A DNA stretch of 5,368 bases, from contig CAKARD010000089.1 in the NCBI GenBank assembly GCA_916720425.1, forward strand, positions 1-5,368, read 5' to 3'. Of the stretch, positions 1 through 5,368 are shown one piece after another. The stretch is from an uncultured Kingella sp. (GTDB taxonomy: Bacteria; Pseudomonadota; Gammaproteobacteria; Burkholderiales; Neisseriaceae). The stretch's first letter is position 1; each line of letters begins with the position of its first letter. A model generated the notes under the pieces. It was given only the letters and a program-made list of their open reading frames with translations. It was not told the DNA's origin and made no database searches. The position numbers and the translations under genes are program-made.

Positions 1-54
1 CCCCGGACACAAGGATTATGATTCCTCTGCTCTAACCGACTGAGCTAATTCGCC
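1..54 (-). tRNA. tRNA-Met (CAU), elongator type, 3' part cut by window edge
   Basis: Reading the minus strand from 54, the cloverleaf is clear: 7-nt acceptor 5' arm GGCGAAT, D arm GCTC/GAGC around AGTCGGTTA, anticodon stem GAGGA/TCCTT (one G-U pair), loop ATCATAA with anticodon CAT (positions 20-18), variable loop GTGTC and the first T-stem arm CGGGG. The T loop, 3' acceptor arm and CCA end lie outside the window. The first base is G and the anticodon stem lacks the initiator GGG/CCC pattern, so this is not initiator tRNA. An AUA-reading tRNA-Ile with a lysidine-modified CAU anticodon is the alternative. The anticodon arm matches, from memory, proteobacterial elongator tRNA-Met, which I prefer. 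Confidence 0.93.
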
Positions 55-72
55 ATACGTTAAAAAACTGGC

Positions 73-100
73 ATTATACTAGTAAAAATACATTCGTCAA
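73..100 (-). promoter_or_regulatory. sigma70-type promoter of the tRNA-Met gene
   Basis: On the minus strand, TTGACG (100-95) is followed after 16 bp by a perfect TATAAT (78-73). Transcription would start near 66, about a dozen bases before the mature tRNA 5' end at 54. The -35 box lies only about 14 bp past the stop codon of the upstream FAD-enzyme gene, with no terminator hairpin between them. Read-through from that gene into the tRNA is therefore possible as well. Confidence 0.85.
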
Positions 101-113
101 GTTGGTAAAGGGG

Positions 114-1490
114 CTAGTTTGGTAACAATTTGTTTGGGTTGAATAAATTTTGCGGATCCAGTTGTGCTTTAATGGTTTTCATAAGCATAATTTCAGTTGC
201 ACTACGAACATGTGTTAACCAATGTTTTTTTAAACTGCCTATGCCATGTTCTGCTGCAATGGTTCCCTCGTGTGCTAAAACCTGTTGATAGACAATGCGA
301 TTAATATGATCTTCGTATTGATATATTTCATTATTTAGAATGTGGGGTAAAAAAGTATTGTAGTGTAAACTGCCATCACCTAAATGCCCAAATACAACTA
401 ATTTTATTTCAGGATAATGTTTAGATAAATCGGTGGCACAGCTTGCAATAAAATCTGCAATATGTGAAATAGGCATAGCAATATCATGTTTGATATTTGC
501 ACCCAATATGCGCTGGCTGGCGGAAATGTTTTCGCGTAATGCCCATAATTGTTTTTGTTCTTGTTCTGATTGTGCTAATACTGTATTATTCCATTGATTT
601 TTATATAGAAATTCGCTTAGCAAGTCAACCAAATCTTGAATAATTAAGCTATCGCTCAATTCAATTAAAATATGCCATGGTGCTTGCACTGGGGGAGAGA
701 TCTGACTAAATTGTGCGGATAGCTGTAATGCAAAATCGCTTATTAACTCAAAGCTGCATAGGCGTTCATCAAATTGATTTTTTATTTGGGATAATAAGTG
801 AACCGCTGATTTTATGTCAGATACGCCTATCCATGCGGTAGCAAGGGATTGTTGTGGCGCAAATAATTTTAGCGTTGCTCCAGTGATAATACCTAAAGTT
901 CCTTCGCTGCCGATAAATAAGTGTTTGAGTTCGTATGAGGTTGTATTTTTGTGTAATGGTGCTAAATGTGATAATAATTCACCATTGGGTAGGACAATTT
1001 CTAGGCCTAGTACTAAATCACGCATTGAGCCATATCGTAATACATTTAATCCCCCCGCATTACAGGCAATATTGCCACCAATTTGACACGTTCCTTCACT
1101 GGCTAGGGATAGAGGAAAAAAACGCTGATGTTGTTGTGCAGCTATTTGAACTTGTTGCAATACGCACCCTGCATCGACGGTCATGCTGTTATCTGCAAGA
1201 TTCACGGAACGAATCCGATTCATTCGACTCATATTTAAAATAACGCCATTATAAGCCACGCTTCCCCCTACTAAACCAGTATTACCGCCTTGAGGTGTAA
1301 TACAAATATTGTGTTGTGTACAAAATCGTACTAAATTTTGTATTTGTTCTATGCTATCTGGCTGAACAACAACACAATTTTCACTGATATAACGTTTACG
1401 TTGGTCTAATAAAAAGGGAGAGGAATCTATAGGAAATGCGTTTGAAGGTAATAGTTGGCTTAGTTGATGACGTAATTTTTGAGTGGGCAT
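114..1490 (-). CDS. FAD-binding oxidoreductase, D-2-hydroxyglutarate dehydrogenase family
   Basis: This 458-residue protein is a full-length VAO/PCMH-fold flavoenzyme with an N-terminal FAD_binding_4 domain (about 35-210) and a C-terminal FAD-oxidase_C domain (about 215-455). The FAD-binding loop PQGGNTGLVGGS is at 66-77, GGNIACNAGG at 138-147 and IGSEGTLGIIT at 193-203. Residues expected to bind metal and substrate in D2HGDH enzymes are present: R319, S323 (Thr in the human enzyme), K334, H369, H376, N378, E414 and H415. The family oxidises D-2-hydroxyacids, typically D-2-hydroxyglutarate to 2-oxoglutarate, and passes electrons to ETF or quinone. There is no signal peptide, so it is presumably cytoplasmic. 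An in-frame TGA lies two codons before the chosen ATG, which fixes the start, although no Shine-Dalgarno is visible. D-lactate dehydrogenase or GlcD-like specificity cannot be excluded; the surrounding motifs favour D2HGDH. Two genes upstream is etfBA, which encodes a plausible electron acceptor. Confidence 0.88.
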   Translation of the reverse strand: MPTQKLRHQLSQLLPSNAFPIDSSPFLLDQRKRYISENCVVVQPDSIEQIQNLVRFCTQHNICITPQGGNTGLVGGSVAYNGVILNMSRMNRIRSVNLADNSMTVDAGCVLQQVQIAAQQHQRFFPLSLASEGTCQIGGNIACNAGGLNVLRYGSMRDLVLGLEIVLPNGELLSHLAPLHKNTTSYELKHLFIGSEGTLGIITGATLKLFAPQQSLATAWIGVSDIKSAVHLLSQIKNQFDERLCSFELISDFALQLSAQFSQISPPVQAPWHILIELSDSLIIQDLVDLLSEFLYKNQWNNTVLAQSEQEQKQLWALRENISASQRILGANIKHDIAMPISHIADFIASCATDLSKHYPEIKLVVFGHLGDGSLHYNTFLPHILNNEIYQYEDHINRIVYQQVLAHEGTIAAEHGIGSLKKHWLTHVRSATEIMLMKTIKAQLDPQNLFNPNKLLPN

Positions 1491-1500
1491 GATTAATCAT
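1489..1500. repeat. 12-bp perfect palindrome over the start codon of the FAD enzyme
   Basis: ATGATTAATCAT reads identically on both strands and includes part of the start codon. It lies just downstream of the predicted transcription start, where a bound dimeric repressor could block expression. In AT-rich DNA a palindrome of this length can arise by chance, so an operator role is only a suggestion. Confidence 0.45.
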
Positions 1501-1518
1501 TAGAGAAACGAAACTGGG

Positions 1519-1527
1519 ATTATAGCA
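1519..1527 (-). promoter_or_regulatory. extended -10 promoter for the FAD-enzyme gene
   Basis: The minus strand reads TGCTATAAT, which is an extended -10 (TGn) joined to a perfect -10 hexamer. No good -35 is found at 16-18 bp spacing (TATTCC or similar), as is usual for extended -10 promoters. Transcription starting near 1512 would give a leader of roughly 22 nt before the ATG at 1490. This implies that the gene is transcribed separately from the TPR/GT gene upstream. Confidence 0.65.
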
Positions 1528-1571
1528 AAGTTACGCTTAATGGAATAATAAGCTTGATCGCACGAAGAAGT

Positions 1572-1625
1572 TTCGGGATATAAGTGGTAAGTGAAACGTG
1601 GTGTATTTGATAAGCATATCCCGAA
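1572..1625. repeat. perfect 10-bp inverted repeat with 34-nt spacer
   Basis: TTCGGGATAT (1572-1581) and ATATCCCGAA (1616-1625) are exact reverse complements, with arm centres 44 bp apart. The pair lies between the stop of the TPR/GT gene (1645) and the promoter of the FAD-enzyme gene. Read on the minus strand, the distal arm is followed by ACTTCTTCG rather than a U tract, and the loop is long, so it makes a poor intrinsic terminator for the upstream gene. On the plus strand it is followed by TCTTTT, but no plus-strand gene precedes it. A paired-site operator about four helical turns apart is the other possibility. Confidence 0.55.
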
Positions 1626-1644
1626 TCTTTTGATATTTAGTTAA

Positions 1645-2889
1645 CTATAAAGTTTGGGTGAATATCTTCCATTGTCCTTCTTTAATTTTTTGGTTGTATT
1701 GCATGGGTAATTTTACTTTTACGATATGATCGGTAGGCACATCGGCTTCATAATGACAAATAATCTGTTTGTGTTCGTCAAATAAATACCAGCACACACG
1801 TTGAGCTTTGGGATCATCAATATGAATATTAACATCATACGCAGCGTCAATCATGCCGATATGAAAATAGGGTAATCGTTCGGTTTCACCAATGGGATAA
1901 TCTACGGGGAAAGGATGGCTGTTTTTATCAAGTGCAAAAGTATCATGTGTTAAAACACTTTGGGCAACGGTGTTCCAAATAGCATTGCGCAAAAATTGTT
2001 GATCTATAGTTTTGTTTTTGATCCGAAAAGTGCTATTGATGATATGGTGGCGTAAATGGGTTAAGATGCCACCACAACCGCCCCACATTCCAGCTAAAAT
2101 TAGTTCTGTGTGTTCTAGGCTATCACGCATAATATGAAAATGTTTGCCTGATAGAAGCCATTCGTCTACTGCTGCACGTTCTTTATGGTTAAGCAAAGAA
2201 TCGGCATCGCGCACAATAAAACGTTTAACATGGGGATCTTCTGCAACTAAAAATCGCCAAAATAAACCATTTAGATCATCTCCTGTCATGTCTATAATTT
2301 GTGCTTCATGTTGCATAAGACGTGTGATGATATGTTGTGGTACGGTGTTATCTACATAAAAACGGCAAGTCCATTCAGGATAAATTTGCTTGGTAAGGCG
2401 TGCATTGATAACAGCAATCTCGCAATAGCGTGGTAAATCACCAAAAAGTGAAAAACTAATGATATTTTCGGTGGGATTGGAACTTAATGGCGGTGCGGGA
2501 AAATGAATAGGCATGGGAGGACTCCCAATCTCAGCAACGGTGGTTAAACGTTGTTCTATGGCACGTCGACCATAATATCGACCTTCTTCAAATCGGTTGG
2601 TTACCCAGCAAGTTTGAACCAACATATCATAAATTAATGCTTCACGGTGCGCTCCATTGATGTCTGCGTGTTTTAGGGCTAAATGGGCAATGCGATAGGC
2701 TTCTTCTAGATTGCCCATGCGTATTTCCATTAATGCTAAGTCAGTATACGCAATGGGGTGGTGTGGCACATATTCTAATACTTGCAAAATCGTTTGTTTG
2801 GCTTGTTGGTATTCTTGGCGGTCAATATGATAACGTGTTTGTTTCTCTAGTTCTTTAAGTTTTTGATTTAGTTGTTCTATATCTATCAT
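1645..2889 (-). CDS. TPR protein with a glycosyltransferase-like C-terminal domain
   Basis: This 414-residue protein is assigned by motif and family resemblance only. Residues about 5-115 are helical and TPR-like (for example EYQQAKQTILQVLEYVPHHP and the following GNLEEAYRIAHLALKHAD), suggesting a protein-interaction module. After a proline-rich linker (about 123-140), residues 143-350 resemble a GT-A-type fold: a beta start IISFSLFGD, the stretch PEWTCRFYVDNTVP (171-184), FWRFLVAEDP (210-219), a DXD-like RDADS (227-231), HIMRD (252-256), a glycine-rich AGMWGGCGG (266-274) and DQQFL (296-300). The C-terminal 60 residues look beta-rich. There is no signal peptide or membrane segment. Donor and acceptor sugars are unknown and no polysaccharide cluster surrounds it. 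The start overlaps the yigZ stop as ATGA and has an AGGA site 8 nt upstream, so translation is probably coupled. Confidence 0.75.
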   Translation of the reverse strand: MIDIEQLNQKLKELEKQTRYHIDRQEYQQAKQTILQVLEYVPHHPIAYTDLALMEIRMGNLEEAYRIAHLALKHADINGAHREALIYDMLVQTCWVTNRFEEGRYYGRRAIEQRLTTVAEIGSPPMPIHFPAPPLSSNPTENIISFSLFGDLPRYCEIAVINARLTKQIYPEWTCRFYVDNTVPQHIITRLMQHEAQIIDMTGDDLNGLFWRFLVAEDPHVKRFIVRDADSLLNHKERAAVDEWLLSGKHFHIMRDSLEHTELILAGMWGGCGGILTHLRHHIINSTFRIKNKTIDQQFLRNAIWNTVAQSVLTHDTFALDKNSHPFPVDYPIGETERLPYFHIGMIDAAYDVNIHIDDPKAQRVCWYLFDEHKQIICHYEADVPTDHIVKVKLPMQYNQKIKEGQWKIFTQTL

Positions 2890-2901
2890 GGGTGTTTTCC
2901 T
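2886..2901 (-). promoter_or_regulatory. ATGA stop/start overlap and Shine-Dalgarno inside yigZ
   Basis: The last bases of yigZ, CCATGA, contain the ATG of the TPR/GT gene (2889-2887) overlapping the yigZ TGA (2888-2886). AGGA at 2901-2898, inside the yigZ coding sequence, sits 8 nt before that ATG. This arrangement fixes the downstream start and is typical of translational coupling. Confidence 0.85.
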
Positions 2902-3494
2902 GTTTCAATATAAATGGCGCGTGTTTGTGTCCATGCATTTATTGCGGCATGATATTGTGCTTGTGGTATGCAGACGGTTAGGCGACAGTCTAACTGTAAA
3001 TCCTGTTTTAAAATGGTTGCTTGGTGATTTTTAACAATGCGTAAAGCCTCATTCAAATGGGTATAATCACAACGTAATTGAATGGTTTTTTCTATGTTTT
3101 TTTCTATAATGATTGCGTTTGCTAATGCCATGTTCGTGGCGGTTTTGTAAGCGTGAATTAAACCTGGTACTCCCAATAGTGTTCCACCAAAATAACGTAC
3201 CACTACGACTAAAATATCGGTTAATCCAAATGAATCAATTTGTCCTAAAATGGGACGGCCTGCACTCCCGCTGGGTTCTCCATCATCGTTTGCGCGAAAT
3301 AGATTGCCATCTGTGCCTAAGCGATAAGCATAACACCAATGTCGCGCTTTGTGATGTTGTTGACGCAGTGCTCCTATTAAGGGTTTGGTATCGTTAATTT
3401 GGTTAATGGGATAGGCAAAAGCCATAAAACGACTGCCTTTATCTTTAAATTCAGCTTGATTGGGTTGAGATAGGGTTTGGTAGGTATCGGTCAT
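2886..3494 (-). CDS. yigZ: YigZ/IMPACT family protein
   Basis: This 202-residue protein has the length and two-domain layout of bacterial YigZ. The N-terminal UPF0029/IMPACT domain (about 15-125) carries the family signatures DDGEPSGSAGRP (70-81) and RYFGGTLLGVPGL (100-112). The C-terminal DUF1949 domain (about 137-195) has a ferredoxin-like pattern. Eukaryotic IMPACT regulates the Gcn2 kinase; the bacterial role is not settled, and nucleic-acid or ribosome-related functions have been proposed. It is cytoplasmic by composition. The ATG start has no recognisable Shine-Dalgarno: the 22 nt before it are mostly pyrimidine and sit directly behind a strong hairpin (3565-3517). No clear promoter of its own was found, so it may depend on read-through from etfBA. 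It overlaps the next gene by 4 bp. Confidence 0.95.
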   Translation of the reverse strand: MTDTYQTLSQPNQAEFKDKGSRFMAFAYPINQINDTKPLIGALRQQHHKARHWCYAYRLGTDGNLFRANDDGEPSGSAGRPILGQIDSFGLTDILVVVVRYFGGTLLGVPGLIHAYKTATNMALANAIIIEKNIEKTIQLRCDYTHLNEALRIVKNHQATILKQDLQLDCRLTVCIPQAQYHAAINAWTQTRAIYIETGKHP

Positions 3495-3516
3495 GATAGG
3501 GAGAAGATGAATAGAT

Positions 3517-3565
3517 AGTGGATTAAATTGAAACCTGTATAGTATGGTTTAATTTTTAATCCACT
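3517..3565. repeat. long imperfect hairpin, copy 1 of the AGTGGATTAAAT repeat family
   Basis: The left arm AGTGGATTAAATTGAAACC (3517-3535) pairs with the right arm GGTTTAATTTTTAATCCACT (3546-3565) across a 10-nt loop. The outer 11 bp are perfect; the remainder has one bulged base and one G-U pair. It lies between the etfA stop and the yigZ start. It could act as a processing or stability hairpin or a weak terminator for etfBA; the downstream RNA is pyrimidine-rich but lacks a true U tract. The left arm recurs at 5346-5367 with 20 of 22 positions identical, which points to a dispersed repeat rather than a gene-specific terminator. The outer sequence resembles, from memory, Neisseria Correia-element ends. 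Confidence 0.85.
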
Positions 3566-3593
3566 CTAAATAAGATTATGATAAAAAAGCTAT

Positions 3594-4532
3594 TTAATGA
3601 TTTTTTAATGCTTCAGTGAGTTGTGGAACAATGTCAAATAAATCGCCCACTATACCATAATCGGCTATTTTGAAAATAGGTGCATCTGGATCTTTGTTAA
3701 TAGCGACAATGGTTTTGCTATCTTGCATGCCAGCAATATGTTGAATGGCACCAGAAATACCAATAGCAAAATATAATTCGGGTGCAACAATTTTGCCAGT
3801 TTGTCCTACTTGAATATCATTGGGTGCGTATTCAGCATCTACGGCAGCGCGTGAAGCACCTATAGCGGCCTTTAATTCATCTGCCAACGGCGTTAAAATT
3901 GCATTAAATTGTTCTTTGCTGCCCAAAGCACGCCCGCCAGATACAACAACACGTGCTTGAGTTAATTCAGGGCGATCGCTGGTATTGAGTGTTTGTTTGA
4001 TAAAACGACTTAATTGTTTGGGTGCGGTGGGTTCTATAGAGACAATAGGAGCGGGATTATCACCCAATGTGGCAGCAATAAAAGCACTAGATCGTATGGT
4101 CAAGACTAATTTAGGCTCTTGAGTTTCTACGGTAGTCAATATATTGCCAGCATAAATGGGGCGTACAAATGTATGCGTATCAATAATAGCGGTAATATCC
4201 GAAATTTGTGAGCAATCCAACAATCCTGCTACACGTGGCAGGATGTTTTTGCCTTGTGCGCTGGCAGTGGCAATGAAGTGGGTATATTGCGGAGCAAGTG
4301 ATATGATTAATGGAGCGATTTCTTCAGCTAAGGCGTGTGTAAAATGAGGGGCTTGAGCCAGTAATACTTGGGCTACGCCATGAATTTTGCTGGCTTGCTG
4401 TGCAACAGATTCGCAATGATTGCCTGCAACCAAAATATGTACTTCGCCCAGTTGTTGAGCTGCACTGACTGCGTGTAAGGTAGAAGCGATAATATTTGAG
4501 CCGTTATGTTCGGCAAGAACTAATACAGTCAT
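3594..4532 (-). CDS. etfA: electron transfer flavoprotein subunit alpha
   Basis: This 312-residue protein is full length for the family. EtfA binds FAD and, as a heterodimer with EtfB, shuttles electrons from acyl-CoA and other flavin dehydrogenases to the ETF:quinone oxidoreductase. The N-terminal ETF domain spans about 1-180. The C-terminal FAD domain follows: VVVSGGRALGS (195-205), GASRAAVDAE (225-234), VGQTGKIVAPELYFAIGISG (242-261) and INKDPDAPIF (278-287), the classic EtfA signature, with all expected residues present. It begins 11 nt after the etfB stop, behind a GAGGAAA ribosome site that starts right after that stop, so the two genes form one operon. FixB is a paralogous alternative, but no fixC or fixX lies nearby in this window. 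No intrinsic terminator with a U tract follows; the repeat hairpin at 3565-3517 is the only strong structure downstream. Confidence 0.97.
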   Translation of the reverse strand: MTVLVLAEHNGSNIIASTLHAVSAAQQLGEVHILVAGNHCESVAQQASKIHGVAQVLLAQAPHFTHALAEEIAPLIISLAPQYTHFIATASAQGKNILPRVAGLLDCSQISDITAIIDTHTFVRPIYAGNILTTVETQEPKLVLTIRSSAFIAATLGDNPAPIVSIEPTAPKQLSRFIKQTLNTSDRPELTQARVVVSGGRALGSKEQFNAILTPLADELKAAIGASRAAVDAEYAPNDIQVGQTGKIVAPELYFAIGISGAIQHIAGMQDSKTIVAINKDPDAPIFKIADYGIVGDLFDIVPQLTEALKNH

Positions 4533-4536
4533 GATG

Positions 4537-4545
4537 TTTCCTCTT
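4537..4545 (-). promoter_or_regulatory. Shine-Dalgarno of etfA within the etfB stop region
   Basis: AAGAGGAAA on the minus strand overlaps the etfB stop codon (TAA at 4546-4544) and places GAGG about 7-8 nt before the etfA ATG (4532). It supports that start and the operon assignment. Confidence 0.85.
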
Positions 4546-5290
4546 AAATAGCGTGAATGGCGGAGAGTTTTTCAATTAATTGTGATACGGTAGAGACTTT
4601 TTCTCCTGCTTGACGGGCTTGGGGTTCTGCATAATGACGAATATTTAGGCGATTTTCAGGCGTTATGCCGAGTTGCTCTGGGGTTGTTTTTTCTATATTT
4701 TTTTTCTTAGCTTGCATGAGAGCCGGCAATTTTACAAAACGAGGTTCATTTAAACGTAAATCTGTACTAATGACGGCTGGCAAGGTTAAAGCTAGGGTTT
4801 CAAGCCCACCATCTATTTCGCGAGTAACGATAACTTCGTCTGTATTGAGTTCTACTTGACTGGCAAAAGTGGCTTGGGGGGCATCAAGCAAGGCGGCTAA
4901 CATTTGAGCTGTTTGGTTGGCATCATCGTCAATGGCTTGCTTGCCCAAAAAGATTAATTGGGCCTGTTCTTGTTTGACTAGCTGCTTGAGCATTTTGGCT
5001 ACAGATAACGGCTCTAATACTGAATCGGTTTCAACATGAATGGCGCGATCGGCACCCATGGCTAAGGCTGTGCGCAGTGTTTCTTCACATTTTTTTTCAC
5101 CCAAAGAGACAGCAATGATTTCACTAATTTTACCGGATTCTTTTAGGCGTACAGCTTCTTCTACCGCAATTTCGTCAAATGGATTCATAGACATTTTTAC
5201 ATTGCCAATATCCACATTTGAACCGTCTGCTTTAACGCGTACTTTTACGTTGTAATCCACAACACGTTTGACTGCAACAAGTGCTTTCAT
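4544..5290 (-). CDS. etfB: electron transfer flavoprotein subunit beta
   Basis: This 248-residue protein is the usual length for canonical EtfB, which binds AMP and docks the partner dehydrogenases. The N-terminus MKALVAVKRVVDYNVKVRVK, the internal MNPFDEIAVEEAVRLKE (35-51) and the AMP-site segment GKQAIDDDANQTAQM (116-130) match the family. The EtfB signature VTREIDGGLETLALTLP (155-171) is intact. The dehydrogenase recognition loop LPALMQAKKKNIE (188-200) closely resembles the mitochondrial LPNIMKAKKKKIE, favouring a respiratory, non-bifurcating ETF over FixA. It is first in the etfBA operon, with a good AGGA site 7 nt before the ATG. Two runs of eight A (sense strand, 5097-5090 and 4705-4698) lie within the coding sequence, but the frame is open throughout. 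Confidence 0.97.
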   Translation of the reverse strand: MKALVAVKRVVDYNVKVRVKADGSNVDIGNVKMSMNPFDEIAVEEAVRLKESGKISEIIAVSLGEKKCEETLRTALAMGADRAIHVETDSVLEPLSVAKMLKQLVKQEQAQLIFLGKQAIDDDANQTAQMLAALLDAPQATFASQVELNTDEVIVTREIDGGLETLALTLPAVISTDLRLNEPRFVKLPALMQAKKKNIEKTTPEQLGITPENRLNIRHYAEPQARQAGEKVSTVSQLIEKLSAIHAI

Positions 5291-5297
5291 TATTGTT

Positions 5298-5301
5298 TCC
5301 T
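5298..5301 (-). promoter_or_regulatory. Shine-Dalgarno of etfB
   Basis: AGGA (5301-5298) lies 7 nt before the ATG at 5290, in the context AGGAAACAATAATG. The etfA leader has a similar GAGGAAAC. The 5291-5346 leader is A/T-rich; several -10-like words occur (TAAAAT, TAATAT), but none has a matching -35, so no promoter is called. Confidence 0.85.
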
Positions 5302-5346
5302 ATTTTTGGGTTAAAAATAATATTATTTTAGCTGTTTTAGCGTGGG

Positions 5347-5368
5347 ATAGTGGATTAAATTTAAATCA
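5347..5368. repeat. AGTGGATTAAAT repeat family, copy 2, cut by window edge
   Basis: ATAGTGGATTAAATTTAAAT in this edge segment matches the left arm of the hairpin at 3515-3534 in the same orientation, with a 15-nt exact core (GATAGTGGATTAAAT). Only one arm is inside the window; if the copy is complete, the inverted partner should follow just outside. It sits about 55 bp upstream of the etfB start and so flanks the etfBA operon on the side opposite copy 1. Confidence 0.75.

Noticed and set aside
1..54. Initiator tRNA-fMet
   Set aside because: The acceptor begins with G and the anticodon stem (GAGGA/TCCTT) lacks the three consecutive G-C pairs of initiators.
814..1243. Plus-strand open frames of 90 and 102 residues
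   Set aside because: They lie antisense inside the well-supported FAD-enzyme gene, overlap each other in different frames, and show no family motif; they are shadows.
3581..3608. A6/T6 dyad around the etfA stop as a terminator
   Set aside because: The potential stem is only A-T pairs (AAAAAA with TTTTTT) and has no G/C core, so it would be too weak; the repeat hairpin downstream is the stronger structure.
2144..5255. Other plus-strand open frames opposite the TPR/GT, yigZ, etfA and etfB genes
   Set aside because: All are short, antisense to genes with intact family motifs, and have compositions typical of reverse-frame translations.
3594..5290. FixAB (electron-bifurcating) assignment for the ETF pair
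   Set aside because: EtfB carries the GKQAIDDDANQ segment and a mitochondrial-like recognition loop, and fixC/fixX are not adjacent; canonical ETF fits better.
5302..5350. sigma70 promoter for etfB
   Set aside because: Several -10-like words exist in this A/T-rich stretch, but at 16-18 bp upstream there is no TTGACA-like -35 and no TGn extension. The promoter may lie beyond the window.
1..5368. Neisseriaceae DNA-uptake sequences or Pasteurellaceae uptake signals
   Set aside because: No GCCGTCTGAA, other xxGxCTGAA-type 12-mers, or AAGTGCGGT was seen on either strand. TTCAGG words occur but without the rest of the motif, so the Neisseriaceae link rests only on the repeat.
1..5368. CRISPR array, insertion sequence with transposase, phage or toxin-antitoxin genes
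   Set aside because: No regularly spaced repeats and no transposase, integrase or toxin motif was found; the coding space is filled by conserved cellular genes.

Overview
The window comes from an AT-rich proteobacterium (roughly 40% G+C judged by eye), most likely beta- or gammaproteobacterial. The tRNA-Met body, the canonical EtfB/EtfA pair, the YigZ protein and the D2HGDH-type flavoenzyme all fit that group. A repeat beginning AGTGGATTAAAT resembles, from memory, the ends of Neisseria Correia-type elements, but no Neisseriaceae DNA-uptake sequence was seen, so the family is left open.

Everything recognisable lies on the minus strand, so transcription runs from high to low coordinates. From upstream to downstream: a partial repeat copy at the right edge (5347-5368); etfB (5290-4544) and etfA (4532-3594), tightly spaced with good Shine-Dalgarno sites; a long imperfect hairpin of the same repeat family (3565-3517); yigZ (3494-2886), which overlaps by 4 bp (ATGA) a TPR plus glycosyltransferase-like gene (2889-1645); an intergenic region with a dispersed 10-bp inverted repeat and an extended -10 promoter; a D-2-hydroxyglutarate dehydrogenase-family FAD enzyme (1490-114); and a consensus-like promoter driving a tRNA-Met(CAU) gene that is cut by the left edge (54-1).

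Functionally, EtfAB is a soluble electron carrier between flavin dehydrogenases and the respiratory chain. D2HGDH enzymes are known ETF donors in other organisms, so having one two genes downstream of etfBA suggests a link between them. YigZ is a conserved IMPACT-family protein of unclear role. The TPR/GT-like protein is the least understood gene here. No gap exceeds 300 bases, and the small intergenic spaces are described feature by feature. The region is mostly conserved housekeeping DNA, and I see no convincing novel defence or mobile system in it. The most notable items are the repeat copies on both sides of etfBA and the coupled yigZ-GT pair.
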